Of a stretch of DNA of 64,000 nt, positions 44,320 to 55,800 are shown one piece after another. The stretch covers positions 186,001 to 250,000 of the forward strand of contig MU623366.1 in NCBI GenBank assembly GCA_025201765.1, given 5' to 3'. The notes under the pieces are model-generated. The model was not told the DNA's origin, did no database searches, and was given only the letters and a program-made list of their open reading frames with translations. Source of the stretch: Daldinia sp. FL1419. Its lineage: Eukaryota > Ascomycota > Sordariomycetes > Xylariales > Hypoxylaceae. Position numbers and translations under genes: made by a program. Position 1 is the stretch's first letter, and every line of letters begins with the position of its first letter.

Positions 44320-47300
44320 TTAACCAGGCTTATCGAGAAGAATGAGCGGTGTGCCTGGAGAAACTAATGTCCCTTCTTGAACTAAGAGCTCTTTGACCAC
44401 GAGGCCGTGATGGAATTCTTCCGCCACGATCGGGATCTCCATTTTCATGGCTTCGAGTATAATAACCACTTTCTCTCCCTCTACTGCATCACCGGGCTTG
44501 ACGAGCATTTTCCAGATTTTCCCGATTTGGGGTGATGATATCGTCATGCCAGACGCCAGTTCAGACTTACCTTGAGGGCCGGCATGACTACTTTCTTGGC
44601 TTAACTGCCACTCTGACAGTAACTTCTCTTCACGAGCACGCATGCGTTCTTCTGCTACTGCTTGCTTATCTTGAAACTCTAGTGTCTCTGGTCGGTTCTG
44701 CTTTTCGTGATCCTTGGCGAGTTCAGCTTGAACGTCCAATATTGTCTCTTCGATCGCAATCCTATATGTGCCGGCCTCGAATTGCTTCGAAATTTCTTCG
44801 TACTCATCCAGACTTACTTCATAAAACTCGATTAGATCGAACGGCTCGCATAGCCATGGCTTATTCTCCCTAAAGCCTGGTCGCAGTGCGTAGATGTCCC
44901 ATACCGGAATGGACTTGGCAAGCATCATGTAGCCACCAGGTTGCTCAGCTGGGTATATGCAGAACATACCACCCCCAAGGCCCACAGTTCCGGGGGGAGT
45001 AGAGACACGCGTTGGGTTATATTTCTGTGCTGTTAGGCGTGCCGTAGGATCTAAAGGCCATATGAGCGGTAATCCTAAGTCGGGGTTAGTGGATTGTTTA
45101 AAATTGGTATTAGAGTTTATCGAACCTGTCATAAATCCTACGGTAACTACGAGAAATCTTGTTTTGAGGAGGATATTGAATACATCATTACGGGATTCAA
45201 GCCCGTTATTCTCTTGCACATATGTGACGTTATCCGGTAAATATACCGCCTTGTCACGCTGCAAAGTAATATAACGGCTCTCTGCTTCGCGAATCGAAGG
45301 GTGGTTGAAGACGATAGGAAGGCGAAATCGACGCGCAGGTAATGATCCCTCAAGTCTGCTACTTTGTTGGTGGGCTTCATCGATCAAGAGAACGACATCT
45401 GACTGGGATATTATTTCCGGTTCATACTCAACCATAATCGCTAAAAAGGGGTTGAGCCATGTAATTAATAGTTGAGTCTAGAGAGTGTATACTGACAACT
45501 GATGTTTATGTGTACAAATGTTCCTGGGATGTTGCGGCTCTCGATGGCTCGAGCTAGATTATTCGATACTACTGAGCTGTCGAGACCTACCCTTTGAGAG
45601 GTACTAACATCAACGATGATAAAGCGATCGGCTCCCTAAACCAAATAATGAAGATTAGCCGAAATGTGACACTCTACCTACTGCACCAAGGGACGTACTT
45701 GGCGTAACGTTAGTTTGGGCCCTCCTTGATGACTCGGCGTTACTTTCAATATCGCATCTGACTTTGGGTGGTTTTCGCTTAACTCTAGGAGCGATAGCGG
45801 GTGCTCGTATTCCAAAATGCCGCTGGATATATGCCTTTTGATTATACCGATGAGTCTCCCTTTCTGCTCCGCTAACTTGCGGGCGGAAGCGTACGATGCT
45901 ACCTTCAATTTTATCTTATCCCCGGGTTTAAGCTTTCCCAATTTCCATAGGTCGGCGGAGATGACGGTGGATGAGCAAAGGAAGCCCCCTAACCCTGGAG
46001 CGTCTGGTGGGAATATTACTGGGCTGTCGCCTGTCCAGTTTAAACCCCCTAGGACCAGGTTAGCGTTAGCTGGGTGAATGGTCGAGGAGATTATATACTC
46101 ACCCGGTGAAGGATAGGGGTAATCAACTACGTTGCTTGGATGACTGCCGCCTTCTTCTCCATGTGCCCGGGCCCACTCGATTCGCGGGCCAATTAAGCGT
46201 ATTCCAGTTCTGTTACAGTTATAATCGATAGCCCACTCGCTTGAGTACAGAGTCTGCCTGCCGGCTTCTGTAATGTAGTCATCGGAGTCATGTGGGCCGT
46301 GCATAACGTAGATATCCGCCACGGTAGTGGGGGGAATGAGGTTTGACGGAAGTTGATATGTGTGAGGTAAATCAGTTTGGTCGATACGGGATACCTCAAG
46401 GTGATCGCCATGCCGTAGCTGCCGACCCTGTTATCAAGTTAGCAATCATACGAGCCCTTCTACAAGCAGGTGTAGGAGCTAGGTACCCACCTGAATGCCC
46501 CCAAGGCCGAGATTCGGAGTAGTGGACTTCGACCCAAGCCAATATGGCCTATACTGTGTTAGCCAAGGTGATGGGTCCTTCTGGTATCACTTACACCTCT
46601 GGAAATCCTCCTCTGATAGCTACATAGCATCGCCCCCCTGGACTAGCGGACGTACTGATCTTGAGAATTTGTCCTGGGTTCACTAGAATCTTGGACCACA
46701 TCTGCTTTTCATTTCCATCTACTTCTACCTTGAATGGCGAACCAGTAATGGCTACAATGCTGAGGCTAAAGAATTTAAGCTTGGGTCCGCGAGCGGTGAT
46801 CTCAAGGCATTCTATGTCTTCGAGATTTCCGACAAGCAGGTTGGCAACTGTAGTAAAATTAGTTGCAACCCCGTATATAATAGAGCTACGTTACTTAAAC
46901 TTATATAATGAACTTACTTGCTGCGGCCAAGTCGTCCATCGGCCCGCTTGTTGGTATCCCATACCCTTTTCGGGTCCTCTTACGAGCTTGCTGAATGGTG
47001 GTAAATGCACCAGGATCAATGATTTGGATACCGGTGGGATGGAAGGTAAATTGAGTATCTAGGAATGTAGTAAGAGTTCTTCCACTTGAGAACTCTATTG
47101 TAGCGGTTAGTACGAGGAGAGTAGATTCGTAATATTAGTTTTATATATCGAGTCTCACCTGGGGAACTGATTATTGACTTGAGTATTGTTAAGTTTGTAA
47201 CAAGCCCGCCAATTTCTGATGTGTCCAATGCCTTTTTCATTGCCGTGATCGACTCTTCCCTTGTAGCCCTATGAACTATTATCTTGGCTAGTAGCGAGTC

Positions 47301-48810
47301 TGGCATCGCAATATTAGATGTGATTTGAACGTGGTCTTGGCTTCACTAACCAAAATAAGGGCTCACGAATGTACCGAGCTGTACCCACGTATCCACTCGC
47401 GCAAGTTGAGTAGGCCAACTAATTGACTGAACATGACCAGAGCTGGGTATGAAAGAATCGGCTGGGTTCTCACAACATAACCGAGATTCTATTGCGGAGC
47501 CTTTTGGTTCTAGACCTGATCGTATTTCAAGAAGCTCGTCCGAAGGAATTCCAGCCTCTCCTGCATGTTGGTATTTAGCTTGCCGCAACATCAAAGCGAC
47601 AAGATCAATGCCGTAATGGAGTTCCGTAACACCATGTTCAACTTGTAAGCGAGTATTCATCTCTAGGAAGAAGAATTCTCCCGTCTCATCGTCGACGAGG
47701 AATTCTACGGTCCCGGCGGAGCGATAGTTAATTAACTTTGTAAGAGTCAAAGCAGAAGAAATGAGCTGCTTTCTGAGCTCAGGTTTGTCTGTTAGATACG
47801 GGCTAGGGCACTCTTCTATCACCTAATATGATATTAGTAGAAGAAATTTACGTAGGTATAGTATTGGAGGAGCTTGCTTTTTGGCGGCGCCTTTGGATAC
47901 TGCACTCCCGTTCACCAAAATCTGTTACTTCGCCTATCCCGTTCCCGAAGACCTTGATAGTTAATATTGACGACAAAAGCTACTAGATCGATAAACTAAT
48001 CAAACGTACCTGTATTTCGATATGGTGGCTCTCGCCATAGTATTTCTCCATAAAAACCCCCGTATTGCCGAATAGTTCTTTTGAGCGGCTTTCTACATTG
48101 GAAAATGCCGCTGGAATATCGTCTCTATTCTCGCAAACGTGCTGGCCTATGCCACCACCTCCACCGGACGCTTTCAAGATGATCTAAAGCAAGGTAGTTA
48201 GAACCAATTACATTTTACCCAGTCCGTTCGACTAGGCGGTATCCATACTACCTGCAACGAGAAATATAGAAGAGTAAGGATGATCTTACTGGGAAGCCTA
48301 TACTTTCTGCCGTTTTAAGAGCCTCTGCTGCGTTCGTAAGTAAGCTGGAACCTTGAATAACGGGTATACCTGCGGAAGTAGCTAGGTCTCTCGCTATGTG
48401 CTTCAAGCCCATCTGATGGATTGCCTCGCTATCAGGACCTATGAAGATCATGCCTGTGTCGTGAACTTTACGAGCAAAGTCGGCATTTTCACTTAGAAAA
48501 CCGTAACCTGGAAAAACGGCATTGATCTTTTGGTTCCGACATATTTCGAGGATCGCATCGCTGGAATAGTATTATTAGCGACATTAGTGTAACGTTTATT
48601 AGGATTGACTCGAACTTACACGTTTGTATATGCTTGAGGGCCCTCCCCTTCAAGCAAGACACTCGAATCAGCTAAACGCACGTGAAGCGAACTAGCATCC
48701 GCTGTAGTGAAGATAGCAACGCTTGGGAATGATAGTTGCTTGCATGCTTGGATACACCGCACGGCTATTTCACCTCGGTTTGCAATTAGAACACGAGGGG
48801 TAAGAGACAT
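44320..48810 (-). CDS. lamA: Biotin-dependent urea carboxylase-like protein (biotin carboxylase, AHS2, AHS1 and biotinyl domains)
   Basis: Thirteen exons join in phase to 1249 aa: 48810-48620, 48560-48290, 48183-48010, 47952-47878, 47822-47351, 47299-47159, 47094-46918, 46847-46595, 46548-46491, 46427-45699, 45635-45497, 45440-45126, 45074-44320. Domains in order: biotin carboxylase (PRVLIANRGEIAVRCI, the ILKASGGGGGIG ATP loop, EMNTRLQVEHGVTEL), then the KipA/AHS2 half (IIDPGAFTTIQ, TSGPMDDLAA, FPPDAPGLGGF), then KipI/AHS1 (LPDNVTYVQENNGLE, QKYNPTRVSTPPGTVGLGGG, YPAEQPGGYM), then a biotinyl domain with EAMKM (Lys about 1209). The N-terminal amidase of fungal urea amidolyase (DUR1,2) is absent. 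With lamB next door this fits the A. nidulans lamA/lamB lactam pair better than urea use; the symbol is by context. Intron 4 uses a GC donor and intron 12 is in frame without stops. Confidence 0.88.
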
Positions 48811-49842
48811 GATGTGGGCTACTAGGTTTTCTAGAGAATACAAGAAGGTAGAAAGAGAGATAGTCTGTGCTACTTATAATATTTGCTATTCTATATCTGG
48901 ACTACTCTAACATGAATAGGGGGTTGATCGTACCGTAGTATGTAACCGAGGATGAGGGGAACTGATAAGCGTTCAAAGGGATGATTGGACATGAGGACAC
49001 CGGTGTAGGCAACTGGTACAGCCCATAAAGCTTCACCACGCTTCACGACGTACGTTGAGGGTTACTTGGATTAGTAGTCGTTAATAACGACTCGTTATTA
49101 ACCATCATAATATAACTTATGTTTATTAGCATTTATTAAAGGGGTTTTCTCTCTACAACGTCTAGACTCGGGATATATAGAGGTATGGATTATACGTACT
49201 ACTAACCCCCAAAACCTGCGTAATGTTTGTATGACTATCCGATTGGATCTATAGGCAATGGTTTCAAAATGGGAATAGCTATTAACGGCATCCTGTTGTT
49301 AGTTTCCGAACACCTATGTACAGTAGGACTGATGGTCGTTACAAGCGTCCCTCTCTATATTTGGGGTCCGCTTACAGGACTGACCGTCACTCCACATGTT
49401 AACCCGACCCCTGCTTCTTTGAAGAGGGGCTGAGGGGTTGAATTTAAATGGGGCCGAACTCCGGGAAGCAGTGTTCTCGCGGTGATGAACCGGAGTCTGA
49501 AGGTACGATGTAATTAATTATCTCTTATGTTATCTAAACTGGAGCTTGGTAGTGAGATCCTGACAACGGAGTATATTTGAATGGTTAATACAGTCGTGAC
49601 TATTTCGGTATTTTCTCGGTATTATCTTTAATCACGTACTTCATTGCCGCTCTTTTGCCAATGATCTCAGCTGAGGGTGCTCCACTAATAATGAGCAACT
49701 GTTGCCTGGAGTTAGATACCTAAGGCATACATTTCTTACGTCTGGTGTGTGGTAGATGTCACATATAAACGTAACCATGCTTCGCTCTCTAAATATCAAC
49801 TGAAATCATTAACAACATTCGGTACTGAGTTTTGGTTTGAAC
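48811..49842. other. Divergent promoter region of lamA-like and NLR genes
   Basis: AT-rich, no gene seen. Two HGATAR matches lie within about 160 bases upstream of the lamA-like ATG. Confidence 0.5.
48858..48968. promoter_or_regulatory. Two candidate GATA-factor (AreA/NIT2-type) sites upstream of the lamA-like gene
   Basis: AGATAG at 48858-48863 and TGATAA at 48963-48968 match HGATAR. Lactam and other nitrogen-source genes of filamentous fungi are usually under AreA/NIT2. The motif is short and common, so this is only suggestive. Confidence 0.3.
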
Positions 49843-52800
49843 ATGACTACACCGTCAAGCGTAACGGACGAATATGACATGGTTGATCATGAAGAAGCTT
49901 CATTAAGCCTTCAAGAACTAGAAGAAATTCGCAATTGGCTTCAGCCGACCGACTACTTGGCTGAGTCTGGAGAGTTCCGCCGTCATCTCTCTTCAAGAGC
50001 CCCAAAGACGGGATTGTGGATCTGCGACACGGATGAATACAAAAAATGGTATCATTCTGTCGAGCATGGCAGCCTTTGGATTAAAGGCGTCCCGGGCGCT
50101 GGGAAGAGTGTGATGGCTGCTTCAGTCATCAACCACTTGCGCACGACTGAGGACTGTCCTATTCTTTATTTCTTTTTTCGAAATATAGTTGCAGCTAATT
50201 TCTCACCGCGTGCCCTCATTCAAGATTGGCTTGCCCAGCTTCTACCTCATTCCTCCAGGCTGCAATTTTCTCTTCAGTTACGTCTCAAGACAAGCCTGGC
50301 CGAAACTTCAGACAACGAACTCTTTCAGATGTTTCTTGATGGCCTATCGTCTATACCAAAATGCTTTGGTATTGTTGATGCCCTTGATGAGATGGAAATG
50401 AATGCTAGCAATAGACCATTTCTCGACAAACTTAATGCGCTGGCTACCTATCGCCCCGAATCCATAAAAATCCTCATCACTAGTAGGCCTAAACAGTATC
50501 TACAAAGCGCCCTTAGGGACTCATCAATCGTTCATATCAGCCTCCAGCAGCGGCTTGTGGATGCAGATATCGCAGCTTATTTGCAACACCGTTTTGACAA
50601 GTTCCCCAAGACCGGTAATATACAAGAAATCAAACAACGAGTTATCAACATGGTGGCCAAGATTTCTCAAGGCCTCTTCTTGGTAGCAAAGCTTACCATG
50701 GACCAAAGTGAAGCTTCAGTAGAAGCTTCTCTCTTGACGGGTAACCCGGTAGATATCCTAGCCCTTGAGAAATCCCTCCCAAATGGATTAGAGCAGACGT
50801 ACAATAGCCTCCTGGCAAAACAGCGCGAAGAAAATGGTGTCAGTCTAGAAATTCAAAGATTCGTACTTGAGGCCATTACACATTCCTCGCGCCCCTTACG
50901 ATTGAATGAACTAGCAAGCCTGATGAAATGTGTTTATCCGAATGTCGACGCACCAGCGGGTTTCAAGGTTCTAATATCCACATGCTGTGCACCACTAATA
51001 GAAATCCTAGAAGACGAGACCTTGCAGATAATTCATCATTCATTGACGGAGTTTCTACGGGGCGAAACGCGCAGTTCAGAGAATGCCGACACAGTATCTG
51101 GATTTCCAACAATCGAATTTGGAAAGGCACACAAGCACATGGCTATTAATTGCCTTCGGTATCTCCAGTCTGGTTCCCTTCTTCTCGAGGGAGAATCCTC
51201 AGAAAGCACACCTGCGGAGTCGATCGCATTCCAGAAGCCTCGGCATCGGGTCAATTTAGATGAAGAACAATGCAAACGTTCACGTCTCGGCCTAAAAACC
51301 GAAAATGATTCCTTTGACTATAAGCAGGCACGCTTGCGCTATCAATTCTTGAGTTATGCCGTAGAAAATTGGCCTTATCACGCCAGTCTTGGCGAGGAAG
51401 ATGAAGAGCTTTCCAACGCCGTGTTGGGTTTTTTTCAGTTTGGTGGCATAGCATCTAGAAGGTGGCACGTTCTTCGGTGGAGATCGACGTCTGCGAGAAG
51501 GAAAACTACGGAAGGTTTGCCCACTGGACTTCATGTTGCCGCTTTTTCAGGACTCCCCCGACTCGCGGTGAAGCTTATAGAGGAGGGAGCCTCTGTGTCA
51601 GCGGTCGACGCCCAAGGGCGCATCCCATTGCACTGGGCTGCTGCTAATGGTCATACGATGCTTGTATCATTGCTGATTCAACACAAGAGTAACCCCGACA
51701 TGGAAGATGGATATGGCCACAAGCCAATCCATCTGGCCGCTCAAAAGAATCATAGCGAGGTAGTGAAAGTCTTACTCGAAGCTGGCGTGGAACCCGATAC
51801 AGCTAAAGTGAAGGAGAATCATGCGGGGCGCTTGTTAGGCGGAGAGACTATTACAAAGGGAGAGTGTGCAATCTTTTACGCTAGCGCCAGTGGACACACC
51901 GAAACTATCATAACAATGATCCCTTTTTGCAAGCCAGAGGTCTTAGAGCGCCTTTTATGTGAATGTTCACGATTCGGACGGACCGAGGCAGTCCTGGCTA
52001 TCCTGGAAAAGTCAGATGTTTCGGCGAACGCGACTTATCGTGGAGCGACTGCTTTGTACTTTGCGTGCGGAATAACCAATGTAAAATGTGTGGAAGCTCT
52101 CATACGCCGTGGAGCAAATGTAAACCAAAAATCAATATGGAATTCTCGACGGACTCGTAACGGTGGACCTTGGGGAGACCATCCGGAAGATGCGCCTATA
52201 CACACTCTTGTTAGGTCGTGGAGAGATGACAACGACTCATCATGCAGAGCTATCCTGAGGATGCTAATAAAGGCAGGCGCTGATCTTGAGCAGATAAATG
52301 GTGATGGTAATACTGCTCTACTCATATCTGTTGGCGCTCCATCAAGACGTGGTCGAGCTGTCCCTCAGGTACCCGCTTTGAGAGCCCTGCTGGATGCTGG
52401 GGCGGACTTTAAGAAGATCCATGAATCCGGGGATATGCCTATGAATTTAGTTCTACGCCAATGTCGCAACCTCGAAGTTATCCGACTCCTCCTTAAACAT
52501 GGCGGTGACCCAAATTACCGGGGGCGACATGGAGAGACAGTCCTACATTGTTCGCTTGACCAACCAGGAATGCTTAAAGATATAGAAGACACGGAGGCGA
52601 TTGTCAAACTTCTTCTAGAAAATGGCGCTGACCCTAACATTCAGGACGATTATGGGTTGAGCGCAGTATATAAGGGGATGTCTGCTGGGGTTGCGGTGTT
52701 CCGAATGCTTCTCGCAAGATGTAACGATGATGCTACTAAAAAGCGATGCTGGTTCGGGTTATGCAATCAGTCGAAGATTGAAAATTTCAACGAGTACCTC

Positions 52801-55800
52801 AAACTACTACTTGCAGAAGGAATAGATATTAACGTCGGGGACGACTATGGGCGAACTCTTTATCTTAAATGTCTTACTTCAGAGGATATGCTACGCACTC
52901 TCCGAAGCCATGGGGCAAAGATTGATGCTGTAGATAACGGCGGTAACAACTCTCTCCACCTATTGTCACAAAATGCATCCCCTATGCGCGAGCACCTAGA
53001 AAGGCGCATTGTCGATGATAGAATGGATGCACTCAGTACAAATCATCAAGGAGATACGCTCCTTCACCATGTTGCTTCTTGGTATAACGGAGAACCAAAG
53101 GCGGCTGACTATGTGCGTTGGCTCATCAGTCTTGGTATCTCTGTCAATGCCGTCAATAAGAAGGGTTTCACGGCTCTGCATACGTTCCAAACGAAATATC
53201 CTGGAGGCAGTACCATTCATAGTAAGGAGCGTATCCATTTTGTCGACGCTATTAATGAACTACAAAACGTCGATTTCGGGATACGAAACAATGACGGATT
53301 GACTGCCCTGCACTTGGCCGCTATGAGTTCGGGAATAAATGTAGCTTTGCTGGTCGAGGCTGGGGCAGACCCGGCCTTCTTGACACGAGACTCACAAAAT
53401 CTTCTGCATCTTGCCAGCCAGGCACGGGAACCTAATATCGTATGCCAGATACTCCAGATGGCGATCGCAGACCTGAATCAGAAGGATCGATTCGGCAGGA
53501 CTCCGTTACATTATGCCTGCAGCTCTGGGCAAGCTGAGTCCGTTGCTTTGCTACTGAAATATGGCGCCGATACCCACATAGTGGACGCGGATGGACTCAC
53601 TCCTCTTCATGCCTGTGCCCAATCCGCATTAGACCAAAATATCTGGGCCGTATACGAACATCAAGAAGGATGGCTACGAAGTCCGCCGAGGGGCGTCTAC
53701 AGGCCAAGTTGGTCTGTGGCATCAACATCACCATGGTACCGCGGTAGATATGGCGGGAGGATAAAGGCTAAAAATAACACGTCGGATATCGAGATGATTG
53801 TTAAGATGCTCCTGGATGCGGAATGCGATGTTTCTGCTGTCAATAAATCCAAATTGACGGCGTTAGACATCGCGCTTCTCGTGGGCTGCATCGAGTTTAT
53901 TGAAATATTTGCCAAGGATGAGGCGCTTTTCGCAGAAGCCACGAAGTCATTAGATGATGATGAAGAAACCGCTGAGCGATCAGAAGAGATCCGACAGAAA
54001 ATGAGAGCTCAAATGGAATTAGTACGACCCAGGTCTGCCCTAGGTCATCTGAGCGAAAACCAATCCGTGTTAAACGAAGTTATCAAGTCTCCTGCGACAT
54101 ACTTAGAACTTCTCACATGTGACGACGCCGCGCAATTAATCAATAAGGGCTTCGATGCAAACCCACTCGATTCATCTTACTATAACCTCCTTAAGGAGCT
54201 TATGAAACCTGGCCATACGAAGGTTGTTGAGCAGGTATCTCCCGTGATTCTACAATATAGCACTCATGATTCTGTTGGAAAGAAGATTGAGAGGGAGCGA
54301 AGGGAGGGAGTGTCTTACTACGAAAGTCGAGCAGAAACACCCCTCCAGTTAGCATGTCGCCAGTCGGTGCCTAATATGCTAACGTTACAGCTGCTGGTAG
54401 AAAAGATGCATGTTGATTTAAATGCACAAGGCTCAAGTATTATTTACCATCACAGCTCCCGTAGCACAGCGCTAATTCCTATGGGGACTGCGCTTCATAT
54501 ACTTGCGTCAGCGAATCATGCCTGGCAGTTGGAGGGTATCAAGTACCTACTCGCTCACGGAGCAAACGTCGACGCATTGGACGAACAGGGCCAATCTCCT
54601 CTACATATTGCCGCTCGAGGTAAACGGCATGTTAATCATGAAATAGAAGGGTTTTGGAGATGGCACGCCGTACGCATTCTTCTTGACCATGGGGCCAACA
54701 TGGATCTACTGGATGAAAAGGGGTTTTCACCTCTCCACAAGGCTGCTGCCGCCCCAGACATCATGAAGGAGCTACTTCGCAGGGGTGCGAATCCGACAAT
54801 CGGCGTAAGAAGCCCCTTATTCTTGGCTATATCCAAACAAAACCTCTCTGCGCTGGAAACACTCCTGGATCATGGGCTCAGCGTTGACTCCTTGGATGAA
54901 AACCATCCTAGTAGAGCTGTGCATTACACACTAACGGAACCCCGGAAAGTATATGCGCTCTTGTGCGCGGCGTTTGCGGAAGAGTTGAATACAAGGGTTC
55001 CACAATCGGTACCGTTGCTCCGTACGCTTGTGAAGCGCGGAGCTAATCTGTATCTACCGCTAAACGATACCGAGACATTGGTCCATTTTATGTTCGAGTA
55101 TCCAGAGTGGGAGGTTTTAGACGCGCTCTTGGATGAGCCGTGCGTATCCCGAATCGACTTCAACCGTCGCGATCAACGTGGCCGGTCTGTCTTGATAGCT
55201 TCATGCGACTGGCGTGAAGTATTAGCTGGTTATTGGCATAAGCGTCGGGATGAAAAAGCCGTAGGACCTCCGCTGCGTATTTTGGATCGTGGGGCTGATG
55301 CAACATTGGTTGATGCGGAAGGAAGAACAGCATTACATCACCTCTTAGACAACACAGGGATGCCAGATGAGGTCCTGGTCCAATTCATTAATCGTAGCGA
55401 AGTCTTTCCTACGTTATTCTTGAAGGATAAACAAGGGTTTTCACCATTTCACTATGCCTTGCGTGTCCTAAGGCCTGAGGTTTGCAAGTTGTTGCTTTCG
55501 AAGGGCGCCGATATTCTGGAGCCTGACCCGAACGGCCTGACAGTCCTTCATTACGTAGCAAGCCGCTGCCTCGAAACGTCCCGAAGACCGGCTCATCCCG
55601 GCCGCTTGGCTATAGACCTACCGGAAGACTATTTCGACCAATGTTTAGCTCTCTGGCAGAGATTTATAGAGGAAGGGGGATCAATCAACGTAGCTGATAA
55701 TGCTGGGAACACTCCATTTCATACATACCTGTCATCTGGGTATACGACAGGTTCCCGGAGTTCCGCGGCAATAGTGGATTGTCATCTACATCACTATGAC

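Noticed and set aside
48249..48251. Possible 3-nt micro-exon (GTA, Val) in the lamA-like gene between CAG and GTATGG
   Set aside because: It would give GFPVIILKAS, one residue too long for the family. Direct splicing of 48290 to 48183 gives GFPIILKASGG, the right length.
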